Source: Deltaproteobacteria bacterium
Lineage (GTDB): Bacteria; Desulfobacterota; Desulfobacteria; Desulfobacterales; Desulfosarcinaceae
NCBI GenBank assembly: GCA_021819735.1
Contig: JAKAFO010000010.1
Coordinates: 1-33,351, forward strand
DNA length: 33,351 nt
Reading direction: 5' to 3'
In this document: piece by piece, positions 19,163 to 28,188 of the stretch
Position numbering within the stretch: position 1 is the stretch's first letter
How the letters are laid out: every line of letters begins with the position of its first letter
The notes under the pieces: generated by a model
What the model saw: only the letters and a program-made list of their open reading frames with translations
Databases searched by the model: none
Told to the model about the DNA's origin: nothing
Program-made: the position numbers and the translations under genes

Positions 19163-19990
19163 ATGACCGAAATCAAATTTCCCTTCAATCGATGGCTGTT
19201 GCTCGGCCTGGGCCTCATGCTTCTTTCCTGCGCCACGGTGCCCATCACCGGGCGCAAGGCCCTGCGACTGGTGCCCGACAGCCAGTTGGCGACCTATGCC
19301 GTGCAGCAATACGACGAAACTTTAAAAAAAGCCGAGCTCTCCAAAGACCAGGCCGCTACCGCCATGGTGCGCAAGGTGGGCATGAACATCGCCCATGCGG
19401 CCGAGAGCTTTTTGCGTGAATCGGGCGATACGCAACGGGCCGAATCGTTCCAGTGGGAGTTCAATCTCATCCAGGACGACAAGACGGCCAATGCCTGGGT
19501 GCTGCCCGGCGGCAAGGCGGCGGTCTATACCGGCATCTTGAAGTACACCCGGAATGAAACCGGCCTGGCCGTGGTGCTGGGCCATGAGGTGGCCCATGCC
19601 CTGGCCGATCACGGCAACGAGCGCATGAGCGAGGGATTGCTGGCCCAGTTGGGCGGCATGGCCCTGGCCGTGGCCGTCTCCCAGGAACCGGCCGCCACCC
19701 AGGAGCTCTTCACGACGGCCTTCGGGGTGGGCGCCAACGTCGGCGTGCTCTTGCCTTTCAGTCGCCTGCAGGAGAGCGAAGCGGACCGCATCGGCCTCGT
19801 GCTCATGGCCATGGCGGGCTACGATCCCCGTGAAGCCGTGCCCTTCTGGCAGCGCATGAGCAGTGAAGAAAAAGGCGGACCCCCCCCCGAATTGCTCTCG
19901 ACCCATCCGGCCGAGAGCACGCGCATCGAACAGATCCAGAAGCACTTGCCCGAGGCCCTGCCCTACTACGAGAAGGCGCGCAAGCGTTGA
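19163..19990 (+). CDS. M48-family zinc metallopeptidase, lipoprotein
   Basis: Protein of 275 residues. The ATG at 19163 follows TCAGGAGG and gives a lipoprotein signal ending in LMLLSCAT (Cys at about residue 22), so it should be anchored on the periplasmic side. The zinc site is VVLGHEVAHALADHG (HEVAH) with the third ligand in LQESEADRIGL. The closing segment LLSTHPAESTRIEQIQKHLP is common in the LoiP/BepA-like M48 group, which degrades misfolded outer-membrane proteins. It lies 69 nt downstream of the permease gene and converges on the DUF599 gene 7 nt away. Confidence 0.92.
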   Translation: MTEIKFPFNRWLLLGLGLMLLSCATVPITGRKALRLVPDSQLATYAVQQYDETLKKAELSKDQAATAMVRKVGMNIAHAAESFLRESGDTQRAESFQWEFNLIQDDKTANAWVLPGGKAAVYTGILKYTRNETGLAVVLGHEVAHALADHGNERMSEGLLAQLGGMALAVAVSQEPAATQELFTTAFGVGANVGVLLPFSRLQESEADRIGLVLMAMAGYDPREAVPFWQRMSSEEKGGPPPELLSTHPAESTRIEQIQKHLPEALPYYEKARKR

Positions 19991-19997
19991 TGGACGC

Positions 19998-20675
19998 CTA
20001 GGCGGTGTGATCCAGCTTGTTCAACGCCCATACCAGCACGACGGCACCGGTCAGCATCCATAGCGGGCCGAAAAGCCACAAACCTGTGGGCACGGCCAGA
20101 TAGAATCCGCGCATGCCCAGCGTGTAGTGCAACGCGCCCTGGTTGAGCACTTCGGCCACCACCTCGGGCGTCACCGTGGGGTCGTGTACTTCCAGGATGT
20201 TGATCATGAAGCCGGCATGGTTGTAATACCGGATGGTGAGCGTAAAGTTGAAGAAGGCAAAGAAAAAAAGTACTACCAGCAGCATGAGTTTGAACATCCA
20301 CAGGATTTCGCTGCGGGCGCCGACCAGATTCAGCGCATGGGAGATCTCCAGAAACAAGCCGGGCTTGAAGGCCACGCTCAGCAACCCCAAACTGATCAGG
20401 ATCGCCGTCGAGGCCAGGAAATTGGCCGCCATCAGACCATTGCGCAACGTTTGCACGGCCAGCAGCTCGCACTTGCTGTCCATCACGCTGCGCACCCATT
20501 GGATGCGCACATGGTTGGTGATGCCCATGGCCGTTTGCAGGGGATGTCGCCGGACCCGGCGGATCAGCAGCCAATGGTAGACGATCAGCAGCACGAAGGT
20601 AACCGCGGCGATGAGCGATTCCAGCAGGCCGCTTTGAAAAACAGGCAGCAGGTCGGTTTTCCATGCCCAGGTCAT
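19998..20675 (-). CDS. DUF599 family membrane protein
   Basis: Hydrophobic protein of 225 residues with about four to five membrane helices: residues 20-37 (LIAAVTFVLLIVYHWLLI), 84-104, 125-147 (LMLLVVLFFFAFFNFTL) and 190-215. The blocks NGLMAANFLASTAILISLG and HALNLVGARSEI and the RYYNHAGFMINI stretch fit DUF599. The biological role of the family is unknown. It stands downstream of the DUF1003 gene on the same strand with a 96-nt gap. Confidence 0.8.
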   Translation of the reverse strand: MTWAWKTDLLPVFQSGLLESLIAAVTFVLLIVYHWLLIRRVRRHPLQTAMGITNHVRIQWVRSVMDSKCELLAVQTLRNGLMAANFLASTAILISLGLLSVAFKPGLFLEISHALNLVGARSEILWMFKLMLLVVLFFFAFFNFTLTIRYYNHAGFMINILEVHDPTVTPEVVAEVLNQGALHYTLGMRGFYLAVPTGLWLFGPLWMLTGAVVLVWALNKLDHTA

Positions 20676-20771
20676 ACGATCTCTCCGCGGTCGATATCGG
20701 CCCTTCGCGGCGTCACCGGGGGCCTCCTCAATGGGTGTTAGTCCACGTTCTCTCCCATTATGGGCCGGTCG

Positions 20772-21488
20772 TCAAGAGCGGCGTTTGAATGCTACCAGTT
20801 CGCCCATCAAGTCGAGTTGAACCTGCTGGATCTCCACCAGACGCTCCCATTGGCGCGACAGCAAGTGGTCGATCTTCTCGTGCAATTGCCGGATCTCCAG
20901 CTCGGCCTTGAGGTTCACGCGGTAATCGTTCTCCGAGCGCAGGCGATCCTTGGCCTCCTGGCGGTTCTGGCTCATCATGATGACCGGCGCCTGGAGGGCC
21001 GCCAGGCTCGACAGCACCAGATTGAGCAGAATAAAGGGATAGGGATCGAAGGGTTTCCAAAGCAGTACCAGCGAGTTGATGGCGATCCAGGCGATTAAGA
21101 GGGCGCCGAAGATGATGATGAATTTCCAGCTACCGCCGAAGGCCGCTACCCGGTCGGCCAATGCTTCGCCTAAAGTCGCCTTTTTTGCGAATTCGGTTTC
21201 GATATTGCTGGTCAGCAAGTCGTGCTGGTGCAAGCTTTCCAGAACCTCCCGGTCCAAGGCGGTTAACTCGCCTTTTTCCGAAGCCATCAAGCCCTGCACA
21301 TATTGGAGCCGGAATCGGTTCAGGTCATTGGCGCAGATATAGTCTTCGGCGGCAAAGTCCGGGCGGCTCTTCTGGATTTCGGCCATGATGACCGGCCGAA
21401 TCAAGGCGCCCGGCACCATGTTGGGTTTGGTCAGCCCGCAGATCTTGCACAGACCTGGGCGTTTGGCGGCATTCGATGAAGGGGCCAT
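20772..21488 (-). CDS. DUF1003 family membrane protein
   Basis: Protein of 238 residues. A Cys pair near the N-terminus (LCKICGL) precedes a soluble region; two membrane helices at about residues 120-140 and 150-172 carry the DUF1003 hallmark, FGGSWKFIIIFGALLIAW and DPYPFILLNLVLSSLAALQA, followed by PVIMMSQNRQEAKDR. The C-terminal 60 residues form a likely coiled coil (ELEIRQLHEKIDHLLSRQWE). Function is not established. Being next to stress and envelope genes it may belong to the same response, an inference from position only. Confidence 0.85.
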   Translation of the reverse strand: MAPSSNAAKRPGLCKICGLTKPNMVPGALIRPVIMAEIQKSRPDFAAEDYICANDLNRFRLQYVQGLMASEKGELTALDREVLESLHQHDLLTSNIETEFAKKATLGEALADRVAAFGGSWKFIIIFGALLIAWIAINSLVLLWKPFDPYPFILLNLVLSSLAALQAPVIMMSQNRQEAKDRLRSENDYRVNLKAELEIRQLHEKIDHLLSRQWERLVEIQQVQLDLMGELVAFKRRS

Positions 21489-21551
21489 ACTTTTGTCTTT
21501 ACTCCTTTAGCAGGTTTGGGCGCGCGAATCTCGAAAAGAGCAGCATGCACC

Positions 21552-24104
21552 TTATTTGAATAAAATGCCTTTGAGCCCTCCGGACACCAGGGCACCGATG
21601 TCGGCCAAAACGGCCGGCAGCCCCAAACCGCCCGGGCAGACCAGGTACTTGGGGCTCCAGACCGGGTCGAATTTCTGCTTGTATTGGCGCAGTCCCCGGA
21701 AATTGTAAAAGTACTCGCCGTGGCGCGCCACCCAGTGACCCAACTTGTGCCACAGCGGGGCGGCTTCCCGGGTCTCCATGCCGCTGAGCGGCGCCATGCC
21801 CAGGTTGAACCAGCGATACCCCTGGGCATGCCCCCAGAGCATCATTTCGATGAACAGGTATTCCATGACGCCGTTGGGTGCCTCGGGCCGATGGCGCATC
21901 AGGTCCACGGTCAGTTCCTCCCGGCCGGCGCTTTGCCACACGTTGGCGAAGGCAACGGGCCGACCGTCCAACCGCACCAGGGCGATGGGGTTTTGGCGTA
22001 GATAGGCGGTATCGAAAAAGCCCAGGGAGAAGCCTTTTTCGCGCGTGTTCTTTTCGGCCAGCCAGGCGTCGGAGATGGTCTGAAGCGCGGCCATGTGGCT
22101 TTCCAGGCCATCGGGAGGCACTATCTCGAAGGTGCAGCCCTGCTTGGCCAGTTTGCGTTGAATGTAGCGCAGGTCCTTGCGGTTGGCGCCTTCCAAGCTA
22201 AAGTCGGTCAACGGCACGCGCGCTTCTTCGCCCAGCTTGAGGGCCACCAGGCCCGCATCCAGGTACATATATAAATGGTGGTGGGCCACTTCATAGAAAA
22301 CGGTGCGGTCGCCATACCTCTGGGCGTTGAGATGAAACTCCCAGATCAATTCGGGCCATTCGGCCTCGGGCCCGATGGGATCGCCCATGCTTACCCACGA
22401 TTGACCCGAAATGCCATACATGATGAAGGCCGTGTTGGCGGGGTTGACCAAAAAGCGTTTGTCGCCCAACAGGGCCAGGTTGGCCGAAGCATTGGTCGAT
22501 TGCTGCACAATGCTCCGGACGATCTCCATCTCCTGAGGATCGGGCGCATGGGGCGCCGGCGAGGCGGGTCGCAGCAGACGCGCCAGGGCAAAGCTCAAGG
22601 CCAGGGCCACCGCGCCGACGCTGGCCCGCATGAAGCGCGGCGCATCCCCCTTGAGGCTGAAATGCCACCACAGATCATGGGCATAGGCCACATGCCGATA
22701 GGCGAAGAATCCCAGCCAAAGGGCGGATAAGGTCATGGTCGCGATGGCGGCGATCCAGCCGGCGCTGAAGCGTTCGGCAAAAAGAGACGAATGCCGGTAG
22801 AAAAGCGGCCGGCCGGAAAGCAGCACCAGGAACACGAGGGAGAGTATGGCGGCCTCTTCGTAATCGAGCCCTTTGAGCAAGGAAGTGATCACGCCGAGCC
22901 CCAGCAGAATCAGCGTCAGCACATAGGCTGCATTGAGGCGGCGCTGCAAGCCTCTGGCCAGCAGCAGCAAGGCCATGCCGGCCAGACTGCCCAGGAAATG
23001 TGAAAACTCCAGCAAGTGCAGCGGGATGATTTTATCGAGGGAGAGTACGCGCTCCCCAACGGACGGCAGCGATCCGGAGTAAAGCAGAATCGCGCCGGCA
23101 AAAAACACGGCCAGGCTCGACATGGGCACGAAGAGTCCCGCCCAGAGTCGTTCGGCCACGCGCCTGGCCCGTTCGAACAGGGCCTGCCGGCGCAGTACTT
23201 CCTCGATGCCCAGAACGACTGTGGCCGCCAACAGCGGCAGCAGGTAGTAAATGCCGCGGTAAACGATCAGGGCGCCCAGCAGTTGCGGTACTGGAATGGC
23301 TGGCGGGGCCAGCAGCAGCACGATGGATTCGAAAACGCCGAGTCCGCCGGGCACCTGGCTGATCAGGCCGCCGAGTTGCGCCAGAAGATAGATGGCCAGG
23401 AAATGCCCCAGGGTGAGCTCGGCCGGACGAGGCCAGAGGGCGTAGAGCACGATACCGGCCAGCAGCCAGTCCGCGGCTGCCACCAGCAGTTGTCCCAGGG
23501 CCACCGGCCATGGCGGCAAGGAAAAACGCCAGCCTTTGACGGCGATGGCTTTTTGGGAGAAGAGCGTCAGCGCCGCATAGGCCAAGAGAATAAGCAGCAA
23601 CACAACACCCAGGGGTCGCACCGAAGCAAACGGCAGGTGCACGGCTTGGGGCAGCGCCAGCGGCTCGATCAGGAAGACGACGCCGCTCAGGGCCAGAAAG
23701 CCCAACCAGAGGCTGACGCTGCAAAACAGCACCACCTGGGTGATCTCGATGGCCGATAGCCCCCAGGCCGAGTAGATGCGGTAGCGGATCGAGGCGCCGG
23801 CCAGCATGGAAAAGCCGACATTGTTGCTGAAGGCATAGCCCAGTCCCGAGGCCAGCGCGGTTTTGGCGTAGGGCAGCGGATGGCGGATATACTTCAGGGC
23901 CAGCGCGTCGTAGGCCGTCATCACCAGGTAACTGACCAGGGTCAGCAGCAGCGCCGTGCCCACTTGGCTTGTGGGCATTTGCCGGAATTGGGCCAGCAGG
24001 TCATGCCACCGGTAGCCGTGCAAATGCCGGTAGACACTCCACAGCGCCAGCAAGAACAGCCCGAGCATCAAGAAGGGCATGAGTCGTTTGAACTTGGAAA
24101 TCAT
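21552..24104 (-). CDS. mprF: Phosphatidylglycerol lysyltransferase and flippase
   Basis: Two-domain inner-membrane protein of 850 residues, the usual MprF length. Residues about 1-500 form up to 14 membrane helices: the flippase part includes GLGYAFSNNVGFSMLAGASIRYR and LGGLISQVPGGLGVFESIVL. The cytoplasmic C-terminal part (about 530-850) is a GNAT-like aminoacyl transferase that uses lysyl- or alanyl-tRNA: SGQSWVSMGDPIGPEAEWPE, EGANRKDLRYIQRKL and the closing KQKFDPVWSPKYLV. The reaction makes positively charged lipid and lowers binding of cationic peptides. Which amino acid is used cannot be read. It is 56 nt downstream of the universal stress gene and may be cotranscribed. Confidence 0.93.
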   Translation of the reverse strand: MISKFKRLMPFLMLGLFLLALWSVYRHLHGYRWHDLLAQFRQMPTSQVGTALLLTLVSYLVMTAYDALALKYIRHPLPYAKTALASGLGYAFSNNVGFSMLAGASIRYRIYSAWGLSAIEITQVVLFCSVSLWLGFLALSGVVFLIEPLALPQAVHLPFASVRPLGVVLLLILLAYAALTLFSQKAIAVKGWRFSLPPWPVALGQLLVAAADWLLAGIVLYALWPRPAELTLGHFLAIYLLAQLGGLISQVPGGLGVFESIVLLLAPPAIPVPQLLGALIVYRGIYYLLPLLAATVVLGIEEVLRRQALFERARRVAERLWAGLFVPMSSLAVFFAGAILLYSGSLPSVGERVLSLDKIIPLHLLEFSHFLGSLAGMALLLLARGLQRRLNAAYVLTLILLGLGVITSLLKGLDYEEAAILSLVFLVLLSGRPLFYRHSSLFAERFSAGWIAAIATMTLSALWLGFFAYRHVAYAHDLWWHFSLKGDAPRFMRASVGAVALALSFALARLLRPASPAPHAPDPQEMEIVRSIVQQSTNASANLALLGDKRFLVNPANTAFIMYGISGQSWVSMGDPIGPEAEWPELIWEFHLNAQRYGDRTVFYEVAHHHLYMYLDAGLVALKLGEEARVPLTDFSLEGANRKDLRYIQRKLAKQGCTFEIVPPDGLESHMAALQTISDAWLAEKNTREKGFSLGFFDTAYLRQNPIALVRLDGRPVAFANVWQSAGREELTVDLMRHRPEAPNGVMEYLFIEMMLWGHAQGYRWFNLGMAPLSGMETREAAPLWHKLGHWVARHGEYFYNFRGLRQYKQKFDPVWSPKYLVCPGGLGLPAVLADIGALVSGGLKGILFK

Positions 24105-24160
24105 GAATGGAATCCTTAACGGTTTTCAGGCACGCTCGCGACCGTTTCTTCAACAACCGG

Positions 24161-25057
24161 TTAGACCGGTACCAGCAACAGGGGTCGCGGGGTTTGCGCC
24201 AGCACCTTGGCGCCGATGCTCTGGGTCCAGAAGGCGGCGGCGCCCGACTTGCCGTGGGTTCCCAGGACGATCAAGTCCGCATCCAGGCGTTCGGCGGTGG
24301 CGGCGATGACGATAGCCGGATCGCCGCGTTCCAGGCGGGCGCCGGCGGTCACTCCGACTTTTTTAGAATGAACGATCTGTTTCTGCAAGTATTGACCCAG
24401 ATCCGCTTCGGCGATCTCCAGCATGGCTTGGCTGGTGCCGGGGGCGAAGCGGCTGGTGGTGGCGCTGCGGCCGGTGAGCCGGTTCAAAGTGGGCACCACC
24501 CCCAGCAAATCCAGTCGCGCACCCATGGCCCGCGCCAACTCCAAGGCGATTTGAAGACCCAGGGCGTGGGAGGGTTCTCCATCGGTGGGCGCCAAAATCC
24601 GGCGGCAGTCAAAGGGCTGTTGGCCGGAGGGCGCCTCCGGGCGGATCAGCAGCACCGGTAAGTTACCCGCGGCCACCACCTGCTGGGCGATGCGGCCGAA
24701 CAGCAGGCCGCGCAACCCGCCGCGGCCATGGGTGCCCATGATCACCAGGTCGGGTGCCAGCTCGGCTTCGTGCAACACGATGCCCCGGGCCACATCCTGC
24801 ATGGCCGAGGTGTGGACATGCCGTTCCAGATGGATTTCCGGCGCGAAGAACCGCCGGCCGATCTCCTCCAGGTAGGCCGCGGCCTCGACAGAGTCGGTCA
24901 GGTGCCGCTCGCCGTGCACGGCGGGCGGAGCGTCCGCCTCGATGACATGCAACAGCGTCACCCGGGCCTCGAGCGCGCCGGCCAAGCAGACCGCCGCGGG
25001 CAGCACCTTTTCGGCCAGCTTCGATCCATCCAGGGGCACGAGCAGATGTTTAAACAT
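24161..25057 (-). CDS. Universal stress protein with two UspA domains
   Basis: Cytoplasmic protein of 298 residues containing tandem Usp folds. The first (about 1-146) starts FKHLLVPLDGSKLAEKVL and has the ATP-binding loop GTHGRGGLRGLLFGRIAQQV; the second (about 152-298) starts CRRILAPTDGEPS and has GTHGKSGAAAFWTQSIGAKV. Both keep the G-2x-G-9x-G pattern, so nucleotide binding is likely in each half. Only 3 nt separate it from the NRAMP gene upstream, which makes cotranscription almost certain. The role is probably stress survival. Confidence 0.93.
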   Translation of the reverse strand: MFKHLLVPLDGSKLAEKVLPAAVCLAGALEARVTLLHVIEADAPPAVHGERHLTDSVEAAAYLEEIGRRFFAPEIHLERHVHTSAMQDVARGIVLHEAELAPDLVIMGTHGRGGLRGLLFGRIAQQVVAAGNLPVLLIRPEAPSGQQPFDCRRILAPTDGEPSHALGLQIALELARAMGARLDLLGVVPTLNRLTGRSATTSRFAPGTSQAMLEIAEADLGQYLQKQIVHSKKVGVTAGARLERGDPAIVIAATAERLDADLIVLGTHGKSGAAAFWTQSIGAKVLAQTPRPLLLVPV

Positions 25058-25060
25058 GAT

Positions 25061-26362
25061 CTATCCTCCCCAAAGCGTCTGGTACAGCAGATAGAGGTTC
25101 AGCAGAACGATCAGGGCGGCCACCACACAGGCCACGGCCGTGGTGGCCGGCCGGTTGACCAGCTCCTTCATCAGGTCGGACCGACTCGAAAAGTGGATCA
25201 GCGGGATGACCGCGAAAGGCAGCCCGAAGCTGAGCACCACCTGGCTGAGCACCAGGGTGCGCGTAGGGTCCAGCCCGATAAAAATGACCACCAGCGAGGG
25301 CAGGATGGTCGCCAGCCGACGCAGCCAGATGGGGATATGGAAACGCAGAAAACCCTGCATCACCACCTGTCCGGCCATGGTGCCCACCGTGGTCGAAGCC
25401 AGTCCCGCGGCCAGCAGGGAGAGGGCGAAGATCCAGCGGGCCCAGTTGCCCAGCAAGGGCTCCAGGGTCCGGTGGGCCTCCTCGATGCTCCCCACATGTA
25501 CCAGGCCGGACTTGTGGAAAGTGGCCGCGGCCATGATCAACATGGCCGCGTTGACGAACCCGGCCACGGCCATGGCAATGGTGACATCGGCGATCTCGAA
25601 GTGGAACAGGCGCCGCCGCTGGACCGGGTCCTTGACCACGATGCGGCCCTGGGTCAGGGAAGAGTGCAGGAAGATGACGTGGGGCATGACCGTGGCACCT
25701 AAAATACCGGTGGCCAGCAGCACACTCTCGGCGCCGGCGAAGCTGGGAACCACCGCATGATAAAAGACCTGGCCCCAAGCGGGCCGGTCCAGGATCGTTT
25801 CGATGATATAGCATACGGCGATGAAGCCCAACATGGCCGTAATCAGCGCCTCCAGGGGGCGAAAGCCGCGGTTCTGCAACATGAGGATCAAGAAAGTGAC
25901 CACGGCCGTCACGAGCCCCGCTATGCCCAGCGGCATGCCCAGCAACAAGTTGAACCCGATGGCCGCGCCCAGAAATTCGGCCAGGTCGGTGGCCATGGCC
26001 ACCAGCTCCATCAGCACCCACATGAGCCACACCAGGGGGCGCGGATAGTTCAGACGGCACAATTCGGCCAGATTGTAGCCCGTGGCGATACCCACTTTGG
26101 CCGACAGGGTCTGGATCAGCATGGCCATCAAGTTGCTGAGCACCACCACCCACAGGAGCCGGTAGCCGAATTGGGCGCCGCCCTGGATGTTGGTGGCAAA
26201 GTTGCCGGGGTCCACATAGGCGATGCTGGCGATGAAAGCGGGGCCCAGAAACGGCCAGAGACGGGCCAGCCCGCGCTTGGGACCACTGCCCGAGAGTACC
26301 TGCTCGGCGGCGGTCAGGGTTACATAGTCATCCGGAGCAGCCTTGCTTGCGGGTTCAGTCAT
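25061..26362 (-). CDS. mntH: NRAMP-family manganese/divalent metal transporter
   Basis: Proton-coupled Mn(II)/Fe(II) importer of 433 residues and about 11-12 membrane helices. The metal-binding residues are present: DPGNFATNIQGGAQFGY in the first helix and VMPHVIFLHSSLTQGR in the sixth, including the Met that selects transition metals. The N-terminal 40 residues are soluble. The ATG at 26362 has AGAGGA about 14 nt upstream. A strong -10 hexamer and a dyad lie about 100 nt upstream. The universal stress gene follows after 3 nt, so manganese uptake and stress protein production are coupled. Confidence 0.95.
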   Translation of the reverse strand: MTEPASKAAPDDYVTLTAAEQVLSGSGPKRGLARLWPFLGPAFIASIAYVDPGNFATNIQGGAQFGYRLLWVVVLSNLMAMLIQTLSAKVGIATGYNLAELCRLNYPRPLVWLMWVLMELVAMATDLAEFLGAAIGFNLLLGMPLGIAGLVTAVVTFLILMLQNRGFRPLEALITAMLGFIAVCYIIETILDRPAWGQVFYHAVVPSFAGAESVLLATGILGATVMPHVIFLHSSLTQGRIVVKDPVQRRRLFHFEIADVTIAMAVAGFVNAAMLIMAAATFHKSGLVHVGSIEEAHRTLEPLLGNWARWIFALSLLAAGLASTTVGTMAGQVVMQGFLRFHIPIWLRRLATILPSLVVIFIGLDPTRTLVLSQVVLSFGLPFAVIPLIHFSSRSDLMKELVNRPATTAVACVVAALIVLLNLYLLYQTLWGG

Positions 26363-26453
26363 GGGTTCGGCTTAATCCTCTTTGACTGGAAAGACATTTC
26401 GCGCCATGCGTTGGCGACAGGATCCGCTCGAAAAAATCCATGGAGAAGAACAA

Positions 26454-26472
26454 AAATCCATTATAGTGATTT
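26454..26472 (-). promoter_or_regulatory. Candidate mntH promoter -10 within a dyad
   Basis: On the minus strand a perfect TATAAT (26460-26465) lies inside the dyad AAATC-N9-GATTT (26454-26458 and 26468-26472). The -35 region (CTGGCG at 17 bp) is weak. A dyad over the -10 is what a metal-dependent repressor would use, but it does not match an MntR or Fur box that I recognise. Confidence 0.4.
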
Positions 26473-26552
26473 CCGGTTGCGTCGCCAGATACAGCCGATC
26501 TACTTTCGGATGGTGAATGCCTCGTGTCCATCCAGAAATGAGATATTCTTGA

Positions 26553-26806
26553 ATAGCCACTAACTACTCCGTCGCCGATGCGAAAGCAATCGCAGAACGG
26601 CCTTTGCCTCATCCGGAGGGCGACCCGAGCTTCCGGATCGTTCCGGCCGATCTCGGGCCCGGGCGATGGACCATCACCCATAACGGCTACGACCACACCG
26701 ACGCCGACCAGGACCTCAACGTGGTCTTGCCCCTTGCGCGGCTGCGGGAACCGGCCGACCTGGGCGAGATCGGGGCGGTCAACGCGCGCCACTTTTCGTT
26801 CACAGC
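26553..26806 (+). pseudogene. Fragment of a GrdB-like (glycine/betaine/sarcosine reductase B) family gene
   Basis: A plus-strand frame opening after a stop at 26550 has no ATG or ribosome site but encodes residues like those of the PF07355 reductase family: PEGDPSFRIVPADLGPG, QDLNVVLPLARLREPADLG, EIGAVNARHFSF. In full members this block is followed by an FMG motif and further domains with a Sec/Cys active site; here similarity ends near 26806 and the frame runs on as unrelated sequence to 26900. It is therefore read as a decayed remnant of about 80 residues. The family assignment is from memory of the conserved block. Confidence 0.5.
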
Positions 26807-26912
26807 ACGGCGTGTTGTGCGCTGGTTTGTAGCGGATGACAATCCGGGCCGCCCGTCTTACTATGCCCCAGCGCCGCCGAAGGGCATAACGATAGGATGA
26901 CGGAAGCATTTC

Positions 26913-28076
26913 ATGGACGCCTTGACCATCCGCTGGCATACGGCCATGGCCGAAATTCCCCAGGCCGCCTGGGACCGGCTGGCCGAACCGCTGGAAACGC
27001 CCCTGCTGGAGTGGCAGTGGCTGCATCAGTTGGAAGCCTCGGGCAGCATCGCGCCCCAGACCGGCTGGCACCCGCGCCACCTCACGGCCTGGCGCGGGGA
27101 TCGCCTGGTGGGCGGCGCGCCGCTTTACCTCAAGAGCCACAGCATGGGGGAGTTTGTCTTCGATCAGTGGTGGGCGCGCTGGGCCGCCCAGGCGGGCATC
27201 GCCTACTACCCCAAGCTGGTGGGCATGAGCCCGGCCACCCCGGCCGTGGGCTACCGTTTTCTAGTGGACGAGGATGCGGGCGGCGCGGACATTCAGCGCG
27301 AAATGCTCCGGGCCATGGACGCTTTCTGCCTGGAAACAGGCATCTCCGGCGCCCACCTGCTCTTCGTGGACCCCGCGTGGGGCGCGGCGCTGGATGGGGA
27401 GGCGTTCGCGGCCTGGCACCACCAGAGTTTCTTATGGCAAAACCAGGGCTGCGCCACCTTCGACGACTACCTGCGGCCCTTCAAGTCCATCCAGCGGCGC
27501 AACATCCGCCGGGAGCGTGACCGCATGCGCCAGGCCGGCGTGCGTTTCGAGGCCCGGACCGGCGACAAGATCGATCCATCCTGGGCCGATGCCATGTTCG
27601 ACTGCTACCTCAACACCAACGCCCAGTACGGCCCCTGGGCCGCCCGCTATCTCAACGCCTCGTTTTTTAATGGTATTTTCACCCATTACCGCCACCGCCT
27701 GCTGCTGGTGGCCGCCTTCCGGCCCCAGGACGACCCGCGGCCGACGGCCCTCTCGCTGCTGCTGCACAAGGGCGGCCGGCTCATCGGCCGCTACTGGGGC
27801 AGCGCCGAGACCGTCAAGGATCTGCACTTCAACATGTGCTTCTACGAGCCGATCCAGTGGGCCATCGACCACGGCCTCCAGAGCTTCGATCCCGGCGCCG
27901 GCTCAGCCCACAAGATCTACCGCGGCTTCGCGGCGGTGGCCAACACCAGCCTGCACCGCTTCTACGAGCCCCACCTGAAAATGCTGTTCCAGCGGTTCAT
28001 CGACGGCATCAATCAGGTGGAGCTGGCCAACATCGCGGCCCTGAACGCCCAGTTGCCTTTCTCGCGACCCTCCTGA
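26913..28076 (+). CDS. FemAB-like GNAT acyltransferase (PF04339 family)
   Basis: Protein of 387 residues. The N-terminal block TPLLEWQWLHQLEASGSI, the HLTAWRGDRLVGGAPLYLKSHS stretch and FVFDQWWARW, then KSIQRRNIRRERDRM and the C-terminal FDPGAGSAHKIYRGF are typical of the DUF482/FemAB-like group, related to Fem peptidyltransferases that add amino acids to cell-wall precursors. No membrane helix is seen. Substrate is unknown. The ATG at 26913 is preceded only by a weak GGAAG; a later ATG at codon 12 is less likely because it would remove the first strand. Confidence 0.85.
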   Translation: MDALTIRWHTAMAEIPQAAWDRLAEPLETPLLEWQWLHQLEASGSIAPQTGWHPRHLTAWRGDRLVGGAPLYLKSHSMGEFVFDQWWARWAAQAGIAYYPKLVGMSPATPAVGYRFLVDEDAGGADIQREMLRAMDAFCLETGISGAHLLFVDPAWGAALDGEAFAAWHHQSFLWQNQGCATFDDYLRPFKSIQRRNIRRERDRMRQAGVRFEARTGDKIDPSWADAMFDCYLNTNAQYGPWAARYLNASFFNGIFTHYRHRLLLVAAFRPQDDPRPTALSLLLHKGGRLIGRYWGSAETVKDLHFNMCFYEPIQWAIDHGLQSFDPGAGSAHKIYRGFAAVANTSLHRFYEPHLKMLFQRFIDGINQVELANIAALNAQLPFSRPS

Positions 28077-28188
28077 ACATTTTGGCGGGTTCCTTGCATC
28101 TTTTCGCTTGGCGGATATTGTGTGCCACACTGATTTGTGCACAGATGGATGTGTGCCCATCGATTCGGAGGAGGCTGGTTTTTCACCC

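Noticed and set aside
24155-24169. ACCGGT-TAG-ACCGGT repeat over the universal stress stop codon
   Set aside because: Could form a short hairpin, but it is only 6 bp and has no T run, so it is not listed as a terminator.
26355-27140. Minus-strand frame across the GrdB-like remnant and the start of the FemAB-like gene
   Set aside because: Overlaps mntH upstream signals and the recognised plus-strand gene, with no motif or ribosome site.
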